Assembly (NCBI GenBank): GCA_037893225.1
Contig: JAZGUH010000443.1
Location: 372,001 to 436,000, forward strand
Source of the DNA: Hippasteria phrygiana
Lineage: Eukaryota > Echinodermata > Asteroidea > Valvatida > Goniasteridae
DNA: 64,000 bases
Reading direction: 5' to 3'
The translations under genes and the position numbers were made by a program. Under the pieces are notes generated by a model that saw nothing but the letters and a program-made list of their open reading frames with translations, did not search any database and was not told where the DNA came from. Below, piece by piece: positions 30,937 through 42,542 of this stretch (position 1 is the first letter of the stretch; every line of letters begins with the position of its first letter).

Positions 30937-32040
30937 TGACGAACATGGAGCGCCGAGGGCGCCCTCTTTCCGACAAGTTAACCTCTGACTAATACAGGAT
31001 TTGTGAACTTTAACTGCTTTATTCTCTTTCCTGTGTCGTGGGTGGACCACATGAGGTAAAACTAAAAAACAAGAAATACAAAGAAAATACACTAAGTACC
31101 ATTAACAATGTGCACAAATTTACACAGGTTGGCAAGAGATTTAACAATAAAAAACCAAAGACAAAAAAATATTAATGAAATATTGAAAGATCAAAAAGTA
31201 ATGTCAAACTGATACATGTATAAGAAACATCGCAAAGTTATAAGTGCACAACATCATCTCAAAACACTCCAAGGGATTGTAAATTCACATTAGACAATCT
31301 ATGGAAATTAACCTACAGAACTGTGCTCTCCAAAAGATGAAGTGTCCTCAAACTGCCTATGGGTCTGGAATACTGAAATCAGCAACCTGAAACCAAGAAA
31401 AATGCATAGTTCCTAAATACACTGTACTTTCCAAATAAGGATACGCTAATCCCAAATATGGAATCCAGCTCATGAATATTCATAACATCGTGGAAAAATG
31501 GCGAGAGCATGTGCTTAGGCAGGCCTCGTGTGCACACAAAAACTAAGTTCCTAACCTTATATAACGTTAAAAAATCATCGATATAAAAACATAAAATGAC
31601 CAAATATCCACTGTTTCTTGACCAGAAAACAATACTGATCATTCCAATCATGTCACCTGAGAAACCGGCCTCGATAATGAGGAAAATTCTAAGGCACAAA
31701 ATTAGGGAAAGTTTTCGCAAGGCACAAGAAAATTATCGATGCGATACAGAAAATCATGGTGGGAAAATGTGACTGAAGATTACGATACAAATTACTCATC
31801 AAATAACGATCAATAATCACTACCACAAGTATAAATGGAATCTTAAACTCACCAGTGATCTTCTGGTGTAAAGCTATCAGAATAGAGTGGTCTCAAAAAG
31901 ATGGAAAAACAGGCACCAAAATGGACTAAAACTTGACGTGACTGAACAATTGTGTAACTTTAGCGAAAAACTACGAGGACCACGAGAGGGCGCAATACTA
32001 CATTCAATCGCAACTCACACTGCCAGGGGTATACATAACA
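30937..32040 (-). repeat. 5' LTR of the BEL element (1104 bp)
   Basis: Same length and ends as the 3' LTR. The substitutions noticed are TTAACTG for TTATCTG, GTGGGAAAA for GTGGCAAAA, and GGACTAAAA for GGATTAAAA. No primer site beginning TGG is visible in the 21-base leader between it and the gag start. Confidence 0.93.
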
Positions 32041-32044
32041 ATTA

Positions 32045-32480
32045 TTGTTCATCATTTTGGTATGATAGTTTGACTAAACATACTAAAACAAAACTGCAAA
32101 CCTCTCAAAATAATTTGATACGATTTGTTCTTAATCTGAAACCGAGGACTCATCTAGCAGTAGATCATTTTAAACAAGTTGGATGGCTCCCAGTTCAGAA
32201 CCGTGTTGATCAACTGAAAGTGTGCCTTATGTTCCGTGTCTTGACTGCCAAAGCTCCAGAATATCTAACAAATCTTTTCCAGTTGACAAGTAGTACTCAT
32301 TCTCACAATACCCGTTCTAACCACTATTCTTTTGTCATTCCACATCATCGCAGTTACGGTCAGTGTTCTTTTCGAGTTACTGGGGCTAAACTATGGAACA
32401 CACTTCCCATAACTTTAAGAAATATACATTAATATCTAATTTTAAGAAGGCTGTGAAAAGGCATTATTTTAGAGGAATTG
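32045..32480 (+). pseudogene. LINE ORF2 fragment, 3' part (after BEL insertion)
   Basis: It continues the frame broken at 23953. The CSSFWYDSLTKHTKTKLQ, WLPVQNRVDQLKVCLMFR, HNTRS and GAKLWNTLPITLRN segments are the standard C-terminal blocks of CR1/jockey-like ORF2 proteins. The frame is open from the target site to about 32430. Confidence 0.85.
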
Positions 32481-32679
32481 CACAGTCAAGAGGAGGCATT
32501 GTTTGTTGTTGGGTGACGCGGTCGTTTTGTGGTTTTGTCCTATTTGTCCAGCTGGTGTGATATTTTTAATGTGAAGTTGGTCCCAACTACTCCTTTTTTT
32601 CTAACTGAATTTGGTCTGTAATATTTCATGTGCAATTGATTTTGTATTACATGTATGTAGTATTTTCAACTTGTGTATT

Positions 32680-33672
32680 TGCAAAGGGGAAATTTTGCGT
32701 TACTCAACTCTTGAATATTACACATAAATGGCGGTCTATTTTGGACCAGCGGAAACCGCCGATGATTGACGCCATCTTCTTGGATTTTTCTAAGGCGTTT
32801 GACGTCATGCCGCATGACATTTTGCTCAATAAACTGTCAACACTTTATAACATTAGAGACAATGTATGGTTTTGGATTCGTTCGTTTGTTTACGGGGCGA
32901 CAGCAACGTGTGCAGTACCAAGGCTATTATTCGAACTGGAGTGTAGTGCCATCTGGAATTCCACAAGGAAGTGTCTTGGGACCTTTACTTTTTAATATGT
33001 TTATTAATAATTTACTAATCTTGTTTAATTCTCCTTGTGCTTTGTTCGCTGATGATACTGTTATATACCGCCCTGTATATAATTTGTCAGATCAGGCTGT
33101 ACTGTTACAAAGTGATCTCGATGTAATGGCTGAGTGGTGCGTATAGCCAACAAAATGAAACTAAATTCGACTAAAACCCAGGTTATGAGATTGTCTTGTA
33201 TACAAAATAAAGTTAATCCTGTATATAAGCTTCAATCAGAAGCCCTCCAAGTTGTGGATGAAGTTAAATACCTTGGAGTTATTATAAATAATCGCCTTAC
33301 TTGGGATAGCCATGTTAGCTATGTTACATCTCGTGCTAACAGATTGCTGGGTTTAATTTCTAGTATGTCCTCGGGTCTCTCTACGGATGCTCTCTTTTGT
33401 CTTTAGAAGTCTTTGGTATTGCCAATTTTAGAGTACGGTTGCCAGTTTGGAATCTGCATACCCAGTGACTTGTGGATGACATGGAGAGAATTCAAAGACG
33501 GGCCTCACGTATTATACTTAAACAGCGGAAAATGGAAATGCCTTACCCCGATAGACTGAAACTTCTTAACTGGTCTACTCTTACATCTCGTAGGAAGTTT
33601 TTACTGATTTCCTTTGTAGTTAAATCGTTAAGTAAGAATATCTTAACCCTGCGACCTTTGTTTACGCGTTAA
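32680..33672 (+). pseudogene. Second LINE reverse transcriptase fragment, broken
   Basis: Motifs in order across three frames: AIFLDFSKAFDVMPH, GIPQGSVLGPLLFNM, the catalytic FADDT (33045-33059), VKYLGVIINNRLTWDSHV, ILEYGCQFG and ERIQRRASRIIL. This is the palm, thumb and C-terminus of a jockey/CR1-like LINE. Shifts lie near 32900, 33140 and 33410-33475. It lacks the endonuclease and is 5'-truncated. Confidence 0.88.
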
Positions 33673-34012
33673 GAACAATGTTTTGTGCACACAATCTTTT
33701 CTCTATGGTCTAAATAGATGAATAGGGGTCCTCTGACATACACACAAAAGATTTAATCATTCTGAAAATGTGCATGTTGTTTATCACTAATTTTCCGAAA
33801 ATCTACCCCGCATAGCCTAGCCCTAGCACAAAAAGCACTCTGATTACATGTGTGTACATGTAATCAGTACATGTTTGATTCCCCCCACCCACCCACACAC
33901 ACAAAATGGACATGAAACAGTAGTAGACAGCATCAGCACAGTAATAGAGTGGGGACTCTGTTCTGGTTGTAAATATACATCTGTGGTTTGTATCCTCTCA
34001 CAAGGCCAGCAG
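33673..34012. other. Gene-free stretch; repeat shared with 38280-38420
   Basis: 33860-34012 (TACATGTTTGATTCCCC ... ACATGAAACAGT ... CATCTGTGGTTTGTA) recurs at about 38312-38430. In both places it lies beside a copy of the AGTCTTGG MITE. Confidence 0.65.
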
Positions 34013-34133
34013 TAGTCTTGGTTCAAGACGTTGTTACGTATAATACGCGATAACCAGCCGCCGCGAGAGGGCGTTATTAGCCACGAACTATTAATAGCCA
34101 CGAACCGCCAGTAACAACGTCTTGGGAATCTTG
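34013..34133 (+). mobile_element. AGTCTTGG MITE, copy 1 (core A)
   Basis: Left module TAGTCTTGGTTCAAGACG, right module CGTCTTGGGAATCTTG. The core stem AAGACGTTGTTAC/GTAACAACGTCTT is perfect over 13 bp. The core carries GCGAGAGGGCG. Confidence 0.82.
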
Positions 34134-34331
34134 TAAAATCTCCCCCCCCCGAAAAATGGGGGAAACTAGTGCGCATGCGTCAATTCTGTATGAAAATGAG
34201 GAACATTTTCCTTCACGCACGCGCACATACGGAAAAGAGCTGCCATGAAGTTGCACAATAGTCTGGTAGCTATCTATACTACTGGCGCCGAAGGGGCACT
34301 GGTAAGTTCGCGATCGAAGCTGCTTGCTCAT

Positions 34332-34459
34332 TAGTCTTGGTTCCAAGACGTTACTGTCTGATACTTGTCATCAACAGAGGGCGCAATTTACAGGCTGTCA
34401 CCACCGGCGGGCGAGCGCGCGATCAATCACGGAGTTACAGTAACGTCTTGGATATTTCT
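34332..34459 (+). mobile_element. AGTCTTGG MITE, copy 2 (core C)
   Basis: Left module TAGTCTTGGTTCCAAGACG, right module CGTCTTGGATATTTC. The core is unrelated to copy 1 but again forms a perfect stem, AAGACGTTACTGT/ACAGTAACGTCTT. Contains CAACAGAGGGCGC. Confidence 0.8.
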
Positions 34460-36665
34460 ACTTTTGAGGGCGGGACCCGACTATGGAAATCTTGGCTAAA
34501 CATGCATCATTCATATCACGTGACTGGTCTGACCTCCATGGTTAAGTTTGACCGATTGCCCCAATTATGCAAAATGCGCCTGCGGTCGACGCGACGTGTA
34601 ATATAATACCGTTTGAAAAAACACGTAGATGTACATGTACTACTGTGTACAAAAGCAAAACCTCCATGGTACAATGTACATGTATTGTGTACAATGTACA
34701 TATCCACATGTGAACACTGTGGATACATGTATAGTGTACGTATACGTACTTGAACTTCAAGTTTGAATAACTTGGAGTTTCTGATCTTTCTTGCTACATC
34801 CCAGAATGAGATAATGACAAATTACCTGCAGGTGTGCACTTTAATCTGGGATGTTAATTAGCCAATGTGAATGAATAAATGCAGAATAGTAAAAGTTTTA
34901 AATTATTTTTTATCAAAGATTGATTTTTGCCAGTCTTATTTAATTACATGTACAAACATGTGGTGCCTTTTTTTGCAGCCAGCCATGGCCAGGCCCAGTA
35001 TTGTATTAATTGGATATTTCAGTCCAGTTATATGCATGCACAATAAATTTACAGGACGGTCTTTGGTCAACTTTTGACTGAAAAACGTTTTTACTCACTT
35101 TGTCTTCAAGGTGGAGCTTAAATTCATCATTGTCTTAATTATTTATATTTCTCCCAATAAAAATTTCCTCCACTAAACACATTCCTACATGTGTATAGTA
35201 ATCCATGTATACTAATATTTAAAAAAGTGAACATGAAGAAGAGAAGTCTGAAATAGCAAGCCCAGCAAACCACTTAAATGCAGTGGATTTAAAATCAAAG
35301 TAGATGGTTAACTTCACTCATTTATTTTAATTCTTGAGGTAAACATAATTTTTCACTGGATAAAATGTATTTCTGTAAAGATTTTAAACCATTATTGTAA
35401 ATTTACATTTATGTTAACATATACTTTACCATTGAAGGTTAGAACTGCCACAGAGTTCATCAGAAATATGAAACACACCATTTGTTACATCTCTTTTTTC
35501 ATGTATTTTCAATTTCCATCCTGAAAAATTATATTGGCAGATGTACCGGTCATTTACTACTCAGTGTAAAAAAATCGACATTACATGTACATTGTACATG
35601 TGGCATTTAAAAAAATGTATAATACATTTACTTATACCATCCTTTTAATACCTCCATGTTTATACAAACTGGCTGGGACGTCCTCCATTCTGAATTAGTC
35701 TTTTTTAAGTTTATCACCTCACATATGTTTATACACCAGTGTTCTAGCTTATACAGTGTACATGCACAATATACATGTCATCGGGTAATACCTTCTCATA
35801 AATTGCTTACCTTCACCCAAGCGCGCCTCCACGATTTGACTATGACATGTGTGGAGACCGGGGGGGGGGGGGGGGGGGTGTTATCATGAAATTCCAAAAC
35901 CAACCAACTGAAAATTTCGAAGGGGGGGGGGGGATTGGACACTACGCTGTCTATTACACATGTATTAATTATGGTCCATACACAAACCCAAATTTAACCC
36001 TCTTTTCGACAATTCTACTGTAATTTCCATGTGAAATGTTTAATACCTCCTGGTCTATTTTAATTGTTTTCTTCTGTCTGGTTTTATTGTCTAGGGGTGA
36101 TCTTGTCATAAAGTGTGTGGGTGGAGATATATTCCCCATCCATACAACCCCGAAATCTATGTTTTTGCCGTCACTTATCAACACTTCTTCTTGTCGACAA
36201 CTTTTTGGGGATTATATTTAACTATAAAAGTTGGGCTATTATGTACGCCGTATGTATCACCATTTGTTAATCCTTTCTGATATGTTTTTCTTTGTATAAA
36301 AATTGTTGTTTAAAAAAAATTTGAAAATGATCAATAAATCAATTGTGATGTAGTTCTTTTAACCAATATCTGTACACCGACTACTGTATGTATTTTTATC
36401 TATTACATGTGGAATAGTAAGCACGTAAACACACTGGCTGTCATCAAAGGTTATAGTTCTAAATTTACATTCGGAAGTATTAAAATATACCTCACATGTT
36501 CACTCATCATCGGCACAAATATTTCGTACAGGCCTACACTTTATTTAATGTCTAAATAAACTTCAGCTGCACCACAGAAATCAGCTGCATACTTCGCGGA
36601 TTTTAACGACACGTACGTCGTGCCACGTCAACTTAAAAAATATTTCACACAGACATGACAGACTG
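34460..36665. other. Gene-free AT-rich stretch with ACATGTAC runs
   Basis: TGTACATG motifs cluster at 34625-34735 and 35580-35600, and G runs lie at 35861-35878 and 35922-35932. Short open frames here show no family resemblance. Confidence 0.55.
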
Positions 36666-36711
36666 GGTCACGCCACTGATCTCTAGTGTAGTAGAGATCA
36701 GTGGGTCACGC
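36666..36711. mobile_element. 30-bp perfect hairpin between 8-bp direct repeats
   Basis: CACTGATCTCTA (36674-36685), loop GTGTAG, then TAGAGATCAGTG (36692-36703) is a perfect 12-bp stem. It is flanked by GGTCACGC on both sides (36666-36673 and 36704-36711). The arrangement is that of an inserted micro-element. Confidence 0.75.
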
Positions 36712-36978
36712 GGATCGCGCAATCCTTCATCCAAAACAATACAACGGTCGACGCGTTGGGCCCGGGCGCGGTGAACTTCAAATTTCCAGACAACACAACA
36801 CACATATACACAAAAAACCGCACCCAGAGGGTGATGACCGCACCGCGTCCTATTGTGCATGCTCGCCAAGTTATGAATAATTCATTTGTCAAGGTCAAAC
36901 TCAATCGCTGATTGGCTCCCCCGGAAAGTCGGGGGAGAATGTCGAAAAAGTAATGAAAAAGTTAAGACCCGCGGACAG

Positions 36979-37149
36979 AAATATCCAAGACCTAGAAGTG
37001 AAGAACCGAGCAAAGAACAGTAGAATCGATTCTTGTCAGAGCGCGTAATATATAAAACATTATCGAATACAATCAGAATCGATTTACTGAGAAACAGCGC
37101 CCTCGTTCGGAAGGAAAAAAGGAACACGAAGGTCTTGGAACCAAGACTA
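36979..37149 (-). mobile_element. AGTCTTGG MITE, copy 3 (core D)
   Basis: On the minus strand it reads TAGTCTTGGTTCCAAGACC ... AGGTCTTGGATATTTC. The stem base pair is changed on both sides (GACC/GGTC instead of GACG/CGTC), so pairing is kept. The core, longer than usual, includes CGAGGGCGCTG. Confidence 0.72.
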
Positions 37150-37369
37150 CTTGCTCATCTGCTTTGCATTAATTGCAGGCAGCCGGCCGGCTATGCGCTA
37201 GCGGCTGCAGTGTTCACCGCTCGTGTTCGCCTGCGACGTCTTGCAACTGTGACGATCGATGCGAGGGAGATACAACGGGTAAGGATGCCGGGCGGGACCG
37301 GGCAGGCAACCTGGGTGATGGTGTGTAATCTGCGGGAAATTACTTGTTACATGCAAGAAATACCTCTCC

Positions 37370-37418
37370 GTTATATCATGGAGGAAGAAAAACACATTTT
37401 CTTCCTCCATGGTTATAT
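37370..37418. mobile_element. 35-bp perfect hairpin between 7-bp direct repeats
   Basis: CATGGAGGAAGAAAA, loop ACACA, TTTTCTTCCTCCATG (37377-37411) is flanked by GTTATAT at 37370-37376 and 37412-37418. The paralogous segment near 51075 has one GTTGTAT-like sequence and no hairpin, so the insertion is supported by an empty site. Confidence 0.82.
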
Positions 37419-38148
37419 TGAACCGTAGGGGCTCGGACAACTCGACCGTTGGCCGACTCGACTCGAGACAACTCGACCGTTGAGACAACTCGACCGTCTT
37501 TGCGTCAAATGGGAAGACAATTAAGTCGTCCGTGGAGACAAATCTTCCGTTGAGACAATTGACAAGTCGTCCGTTGAATTGAAGTCGACTCGGAGGTAGG
37601 GGAATCGCTTCTGTCTCGGCGGGGATTCGCGTCCAGCCTCAAAGCAAACATGAGCCTGAATTTTTGTCGAGTTTCACCATGTACCAGTGGAGAAAACCCG
37701 CAGGAGATCTAGAGTGCGTCTCAGTATCTTTGTGAACTGTGTGACAATCGAATCACCAGAGTACGACAATCTCCGTTTTCCCCGGCCGTAAAGAGGGCCT
37801 CGTGAGCTATTTGTTTTATTATTATCACGGCCTTTTTTATTTTATATCTCAATCAAATCACCTAACAAGGTCTCCTCAGCACCATTATAATATCAATTAT
37901 CATATTCAGCCCCGTTAAGATTTTCTGTTTATTATATTTCCATCATTCCGGAACTTTTTAGTTCATTCCCCTCGGCCCTACCAAACAATCTAAATAGCAC
38001 GGACCTGCTGTACCTTTATCTTCATATACTAACACTCGGGCGGTAGTAGTCAGGGGGTTAGATCTATGCATAATGCATTTATTTATGTATTCATAATGCG
38101 CGCTGCAACATTAGACTAAGCAGGTGCGTGCGCACAACACGGCTTCTA

Positions 38149-38265
38149 CAAGATTCCCAAGACGTTGTTACTGGCGGTTCGCGGCTATTATGTTTGTCGT
38201 GATAACGCCCTCTCGCGGCGGCCGGTTATCGCGTATATACGTAACAACGTCTTGAACCAAGACTA
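38149..38265 (-). mobile_element. AGTCTTGG MITE, copy 4 (core A)
   Basis: Near identical in core to copies 1 and 8; minus orientation. It ends TAGTCTTGGTTCAAGACG and CGTCTTGGGAATCTTG. Confidence 0.82.
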
Positions 38266-38497
38266 GGCCAGCAGTAGTCATAGTACACTGTACATGCACT
38301 GTGGCTTGTGGCTAGTACATGTTTGATTCCTCAATCCCCACCCCCAGAAATTGAACATGAAACAGTTGAAGACAGCGTTAGTACAGTTGTAGACATCTGT
38401 GGTTTGTAGCCTGTCACTAGGAAAGCAGTAGGACGATTTATGACACCCCTGGAGAGGCTGGCTGGCCAGACAGCGGCAAAACACAAAGAGCCCATTG

Positions 38498-38935
38498 TTT
38501 GCACAACTGAATGGGCTTTTGGCTGGGGCCCAGGTTTCTCATGACTGAGTGACTCCAAGTGAACTCCTTCTTGAAAAGCGACTATACCACTTCAAAATAC
38601 AATGTATCATTGAGGATTACAACAAATATGAATGGAATAGACCGACGGCTTCATATGGAAATTTGAAAAAGAAAAAATGTGCCTTCCGAAATCACCACGT
38701 GGCTCCTCGCACGGTTTTTGCACAACTGAATGGGCTTTTGGCTGGGGCCCAGGTTTCTCATGACTGGAGTGACCCCAAGTGAACTCCTTGAAAAGCGACT
38801 ATACCACTTCAAAATACAATGTATCATTGAGGATTACAAAATATATGAATGGAATAGACCGACGGCTTCATATGGAAATTAGAAGAACAAAAAGAAATGT
38901 GCCTTCCGAAATCTCCACGCGGCAGCTCGCAGGGT
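38498..38935 (+). repeat. Tandem duplication, two units of about 219 bp
   Basis: Both units start TTGCACAACTGAATGGGC (38500 and 38719) and run through GAAAAGCGACTATACC and GACCGACGGCTTCATATGG. They differ by a few small indels. Confidence 0.85.
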
Positions 38936-39160
38936 TAAGTGATACTGTTCTTAATAACGTCCACGTAAACACTCGCCATGTTGATGATGTAAAGTTTACT
39001 CACCTCCAGGCCCGCACTAATCGTTTACACTATTCACCTACACATGTATTCCCTAGATTTTTTGATGAGCTACCTAAACAACTACGAATTGATTTAGTTA
39101 TTTTACCCCTGTTCACTTGGATTTACCATCTAAAGGGAGCAATTTTTACGTGAAGTTAAA
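38936..39160 (+). pseudogene. Possible LINE C-terminal remnant
   Basis: An LQARTNRLHYSPTHVFPRFFDELPKQ-like segment resembles the R-N-R...NLP block near the end of LINE ORF2 proteins. It is too short and diverged to assign a clade. Confidence 0.35.
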
Positions 39161-40851
39161 TACTGTTTAGATTTTTTTGATGTGTACACTGTATTCCTAT
39201 TTACCCATTTTTAAATTATTCCAGCTCCCCTACATATTTATTTACCTAGTTGCTTACTTATATTATTTGTTTATTTGTTTACCGTTATTTATATCTTTTT
39301 GCTTATTTCCTTATTTATTCCTATTTATTTGCATATTTATATTTATATATATATTTATTTTTATTTATACTTGTGTATACTAATTTGCTTCATTTATTTA
39401 TTTAATTTAAAAACATATGATTATTTATCTAATTATGGTTAATTGTTTTTATTTATTCGGCTTGGTCCATTAACAGCGGTCACGCCCCTCCTCGGTTATT
39501 ATTGACGTGGTAAAGACCGGGTCATCACACTTTTACAGAAATTTCCGAGAATATATACTACAGAAAAGTCACTAACGTTAAAAGATACCAAGAAAAGTTT
39601 CACTTTTGGCGCGCCGACAAACTTTCATCAAGAAATACAGTAGAATCACCAACTGCACGGTTTTAAGTTCTCTATATGTTAATAAGCTAATGCTGTATTT
39701 TCACTATCCAATCAGGGCACGAGTAAGGAGTTCCCATCCCGGGCTTGAAAATAAAATAAACCTTGGGAACGAGGTTGAGCTACCAGCGCCTTTACTATTT
39801 CGTCAATATACATTGTAGGCCTATTCATTTACATGCATTTGAAGTTGTCTGAGTCATGCATATATGCTTTGCTAATTGGGCGGTGGGAAACTTCTCATGA
39901 CCGTTATACAGGAATTCGCCGACGCCATTTTTACAGTGGTGCCGCGCTCGCGTGCAGGTTGCGCGCGTTCTTTAATTTCAGTCGCGCGCGCATTGAGGCA
40001 AGTTGTAAACACCCTGTTGGTCGAAGCTGCAGCGAGCGCGTGCGTAAAATACGCACGCGAGCGTGATGCCACCGCAGTAAATGCTTCTAGTTTTGGTCGC
40101 CGGATTCGTCTATATGTAGCATGCTAGTGTTGTAGCAAGTGGGGCAGTGACAAAATAGTTTAAATGCCGCCGTGTCGCGCGCTTCATTTTTAGCGCCCAG
40201 CACGCGCACGCACAACTGCAACATGATGATTCGCCATCATCATTCCGTGCGCGCGCAAAAATGTTGAAATTTCTCAAAGATATCAGCGTTCGCACGATCC
40301 GAGCGAAGTCATTTTCTTAGTGAGCGCGTGTGACGTCACATAGATGCGAGTAAGGCCGTGTCTGAAATGGGCGTCTAGAGCTACAGCTACGGCTACGCCA
40401 CGCGTAGTTGTAACGGACGAACACCTAGACAATAGCCCTAGACAAGTGATTCGGATGGAGCCTAATTCTACATTTTCATTAGTCTGGTTCCCTGACCTGA
40501 AGATTCCCTGACGTCTAAATCTTAGGTCAGGCAGCTACCACGGTTTAAAATAGTTCATGACGTGCAGTGTATAGTCAGAGTGACGTCAGTGACATCATTC
40601 AAATTTAGTATTCTTGCAAAATCCAGTCGGCAAAATACTGCAAGAGTGTGGCATTGATTTTTCTGTTTTTATTTTTGATTGGGAATTCAAATTCCAGGAT
40701 CTGTAACGGGCTTGACAGACATTTTGTTATTGCGAACATTAAAGTTAATAGCCGAATGTTACCGAAAACAAGAACTTCGGACGTTTTCGGAAACTGGCAG
40801 AATTCTACCATTTTTCGTCACGTGCCATTGGCAGCTACCGGACCTAATATA
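39161..40851. other. Gene-free stretch: TATTTA-rich tract, then GC-rich DNA
   Basis: 39225-39450 is a degenerate TATTTATT low-complexity tract. 39920-40330 is rich in GCGCGC and CGCACGC. The arginine-rich open frames there have no family resemblance. A short palindrome, CCTGACCTGAAGATT with TAAATCTTAGGTCAGG, lies at 40487-40530. Confidence 0.5.
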
Positions 40852-41033
40852 CCCAGCACGATATGGGGGCAGAGGGATACCCCCCCCCCCTTTTGTCCCT
40901 ATACCCTATACACTCTCCAGATTATTGTTACCTAACACATCCCCCAAGACATCTGAAAAAACATTCTGAGATTCCGGGAACACATTGACCAACACAAAAG
41001 AGGGGCGTTCCCTCTGCCCCATATCGTGCATCA
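40852..41033. mobile_element. CCCAGCAC MITE, copy 3
   Basis: Ends CCCAGCACGATATGGGGGC and TGCCCCATATCGTGC, same orientation as copy 1; internal C run near 40880. Confidence 0.8.
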
Positions 41034-41725
41034 TATGCCGCCACTCGCACTGGTCCTTTTTCGTGCCAGCATATCCAGGACCGGCGCGTCACGCGTCGGG
41101 GTAGCCACGCGCGCCTTGACTAAAGGCAGTACCGGCCTATTTTTTAGACTGAGCTCGCATAAATAATGAGCTTTTTTTACTTTTTGGACTTATCTGATAG
41201 TTTATGCCTCCCCAAAACTAATGTAACAAGTTTCATGATTAAAAAAAAACAAAAATTTTGAGCCTTTTCCTTCTGAGCCACTTTGACTCGATACAGAAAA
41301 GGCCGAGGTCAACTGCGTGCTGTATCGCGCGAGTGATGCCGTATACGTGTAGAAACATATGACGTCACTGTATTATACAACAATGTTTTACGTAGAGTAT
41401 GTACGTATTTTTTTGTCTAAGGCTAGTATTACTTGCTGTGCTTTTTGCACATGATTCAGGTGTAACACTACGGTAAACATATTATAAAGTGTTGACATCT
41501 TTGTGAGACACATTTAGAATTGGGGTTGTGTGGGTGTTCTTGCTGAAAAGCTAGTTATGAGTCATACTTTCCTTTGTTTGCAGTCGGCTTTTATTGGGAC
41601 CTGCGCGGTGAGTTGTGTGTGAGCTGATGCTATACTCTAGTCTGGCGACTTTGCTTATGCAGCCCTCATAAGGACCCGCACCTTCTCAGAACTATACAAA
41701 CAATTTCTGTTATAAGGTACCAGAC
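41034..41725. other. Gene-free stretch, nothing recognised
   Basis: Mixed-composition DNA without arms, arrays or exon-like frames that I can support. Confidence 0.4.
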
Positions 41726-42090
41726 TCAATCGCATGCAGCGCATGCGGTACCGTGCGTGTACAATGCATGTTGAGTCAAGCGAGCGTGGACAGGGAGACG
41801 GCCGGGGCTCTGGCTGCTCGAGCCGGCAACCGCAGGGAACGTCGTCGTGGGATGGGGCGCGTGAGTCCGGGACAGGATTGGAATGCTCGGTGCCTTAAGA
41901 GTTGGAATGGATCCAGCCTTCAAACGGAATTGTGCCTTCAAACCCAGCTGAGTTTTCATACTAACACTATCATCAATACAGTCTTTGGCGAAATGTTCTG
42001 CACATATTTTCGACGATTTCGACAGCCGAAAATCAGATATTGTATTGTCTACAAAGCGGACCCACTGTCGCCTTTGAACTCCATTCAGCA
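41726..42090 (-). CDS. THAP-domain exon (C-terminal half of the zinc finger)
   Basis: On the minus strand, CTTCCTGTGATTCCCAG (CAG at 42093-42091) is a good acceptor. The exon then encodes RRQWVRFV, a SSKICAEHF segment (the C-x2-H of the C2CH THAP finger) and LKAGSIPTL, matching the family's AVPTI signature. The N-terminal CxxC half must be in an upstream exon at higher coordinates, which I could not locate. The remaining 60 residues are Ser/Pro-rich to a stop at 41726. It may belong to a host gene or to a transposon; it is not the THAP of the TTAA elements. Confidence 0.6.
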
Positions 42091-42542
42091 CTGGGAATCA
42101 CAGGAAGGTTAGGTCAGGGATTTTGTCGCTGTTCCTCGTGCAACCCCCAACTACACACGATCGAGGCATAATGATTATCTTAGAACCATGCTCATACTGA
42201 AATAATATCAAAATTAGACAAAATAGACGGGAAAACGGGGGAGTTATGTCGACCAAAACTCTTCCAGCAGCATCAACTCAACGTACGTACATGCATAGTG
42301 TTTGGCTGTAGCATCAACCGACTGTACACGTGTACGTCACGGGGTCACGTACATACATTTACATACATAATGAGCTTTCGCGAAACAGGATAAATGGTTC
42401 AGAATAACAACCCTTTCTTTAAATATACAAATCCCTCTCGTCTGCAAACTAATCTGCATCGGTTTACACTGCGTACATATCCGCGCGACAGCGTATAATA
42501 GGCCTACGCAGTATAGGCGATAGTCTTGGTTCAAGACGACAG

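Larger units (their letters stand above)
23954..32040 (-). mobile_element. BEL/Pao LTR retrotransposon, full length
   Basis: Two 1104-bp LTRs enclose gag, protease and pol. The target duplication is ATTA (23950-23953 and 32041-32044). By eye I found only three substitutions between the LTRs, which indicates a recent insertion. One in-frame TAG in gag and one frame change between protease and RT are the only breaks seen. Confidence 0.95.
37245..38265. repeat. 1-kb segment, uninterrupted copy of the inverted duplication
   Basis: It aligns, inverted, with 47454-48010 plus 50782-51165. It contains GACAACTCGACCGTTG short repeats (37435-37600) and ends in an AGTCTTGG MITE. The single AGTAT at 37723-37727 is the empty site of the foldback element at 48011-50781. 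It holds one hairpin insertion (37377-37411) missing from the other copy. Confidence 0.85.
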
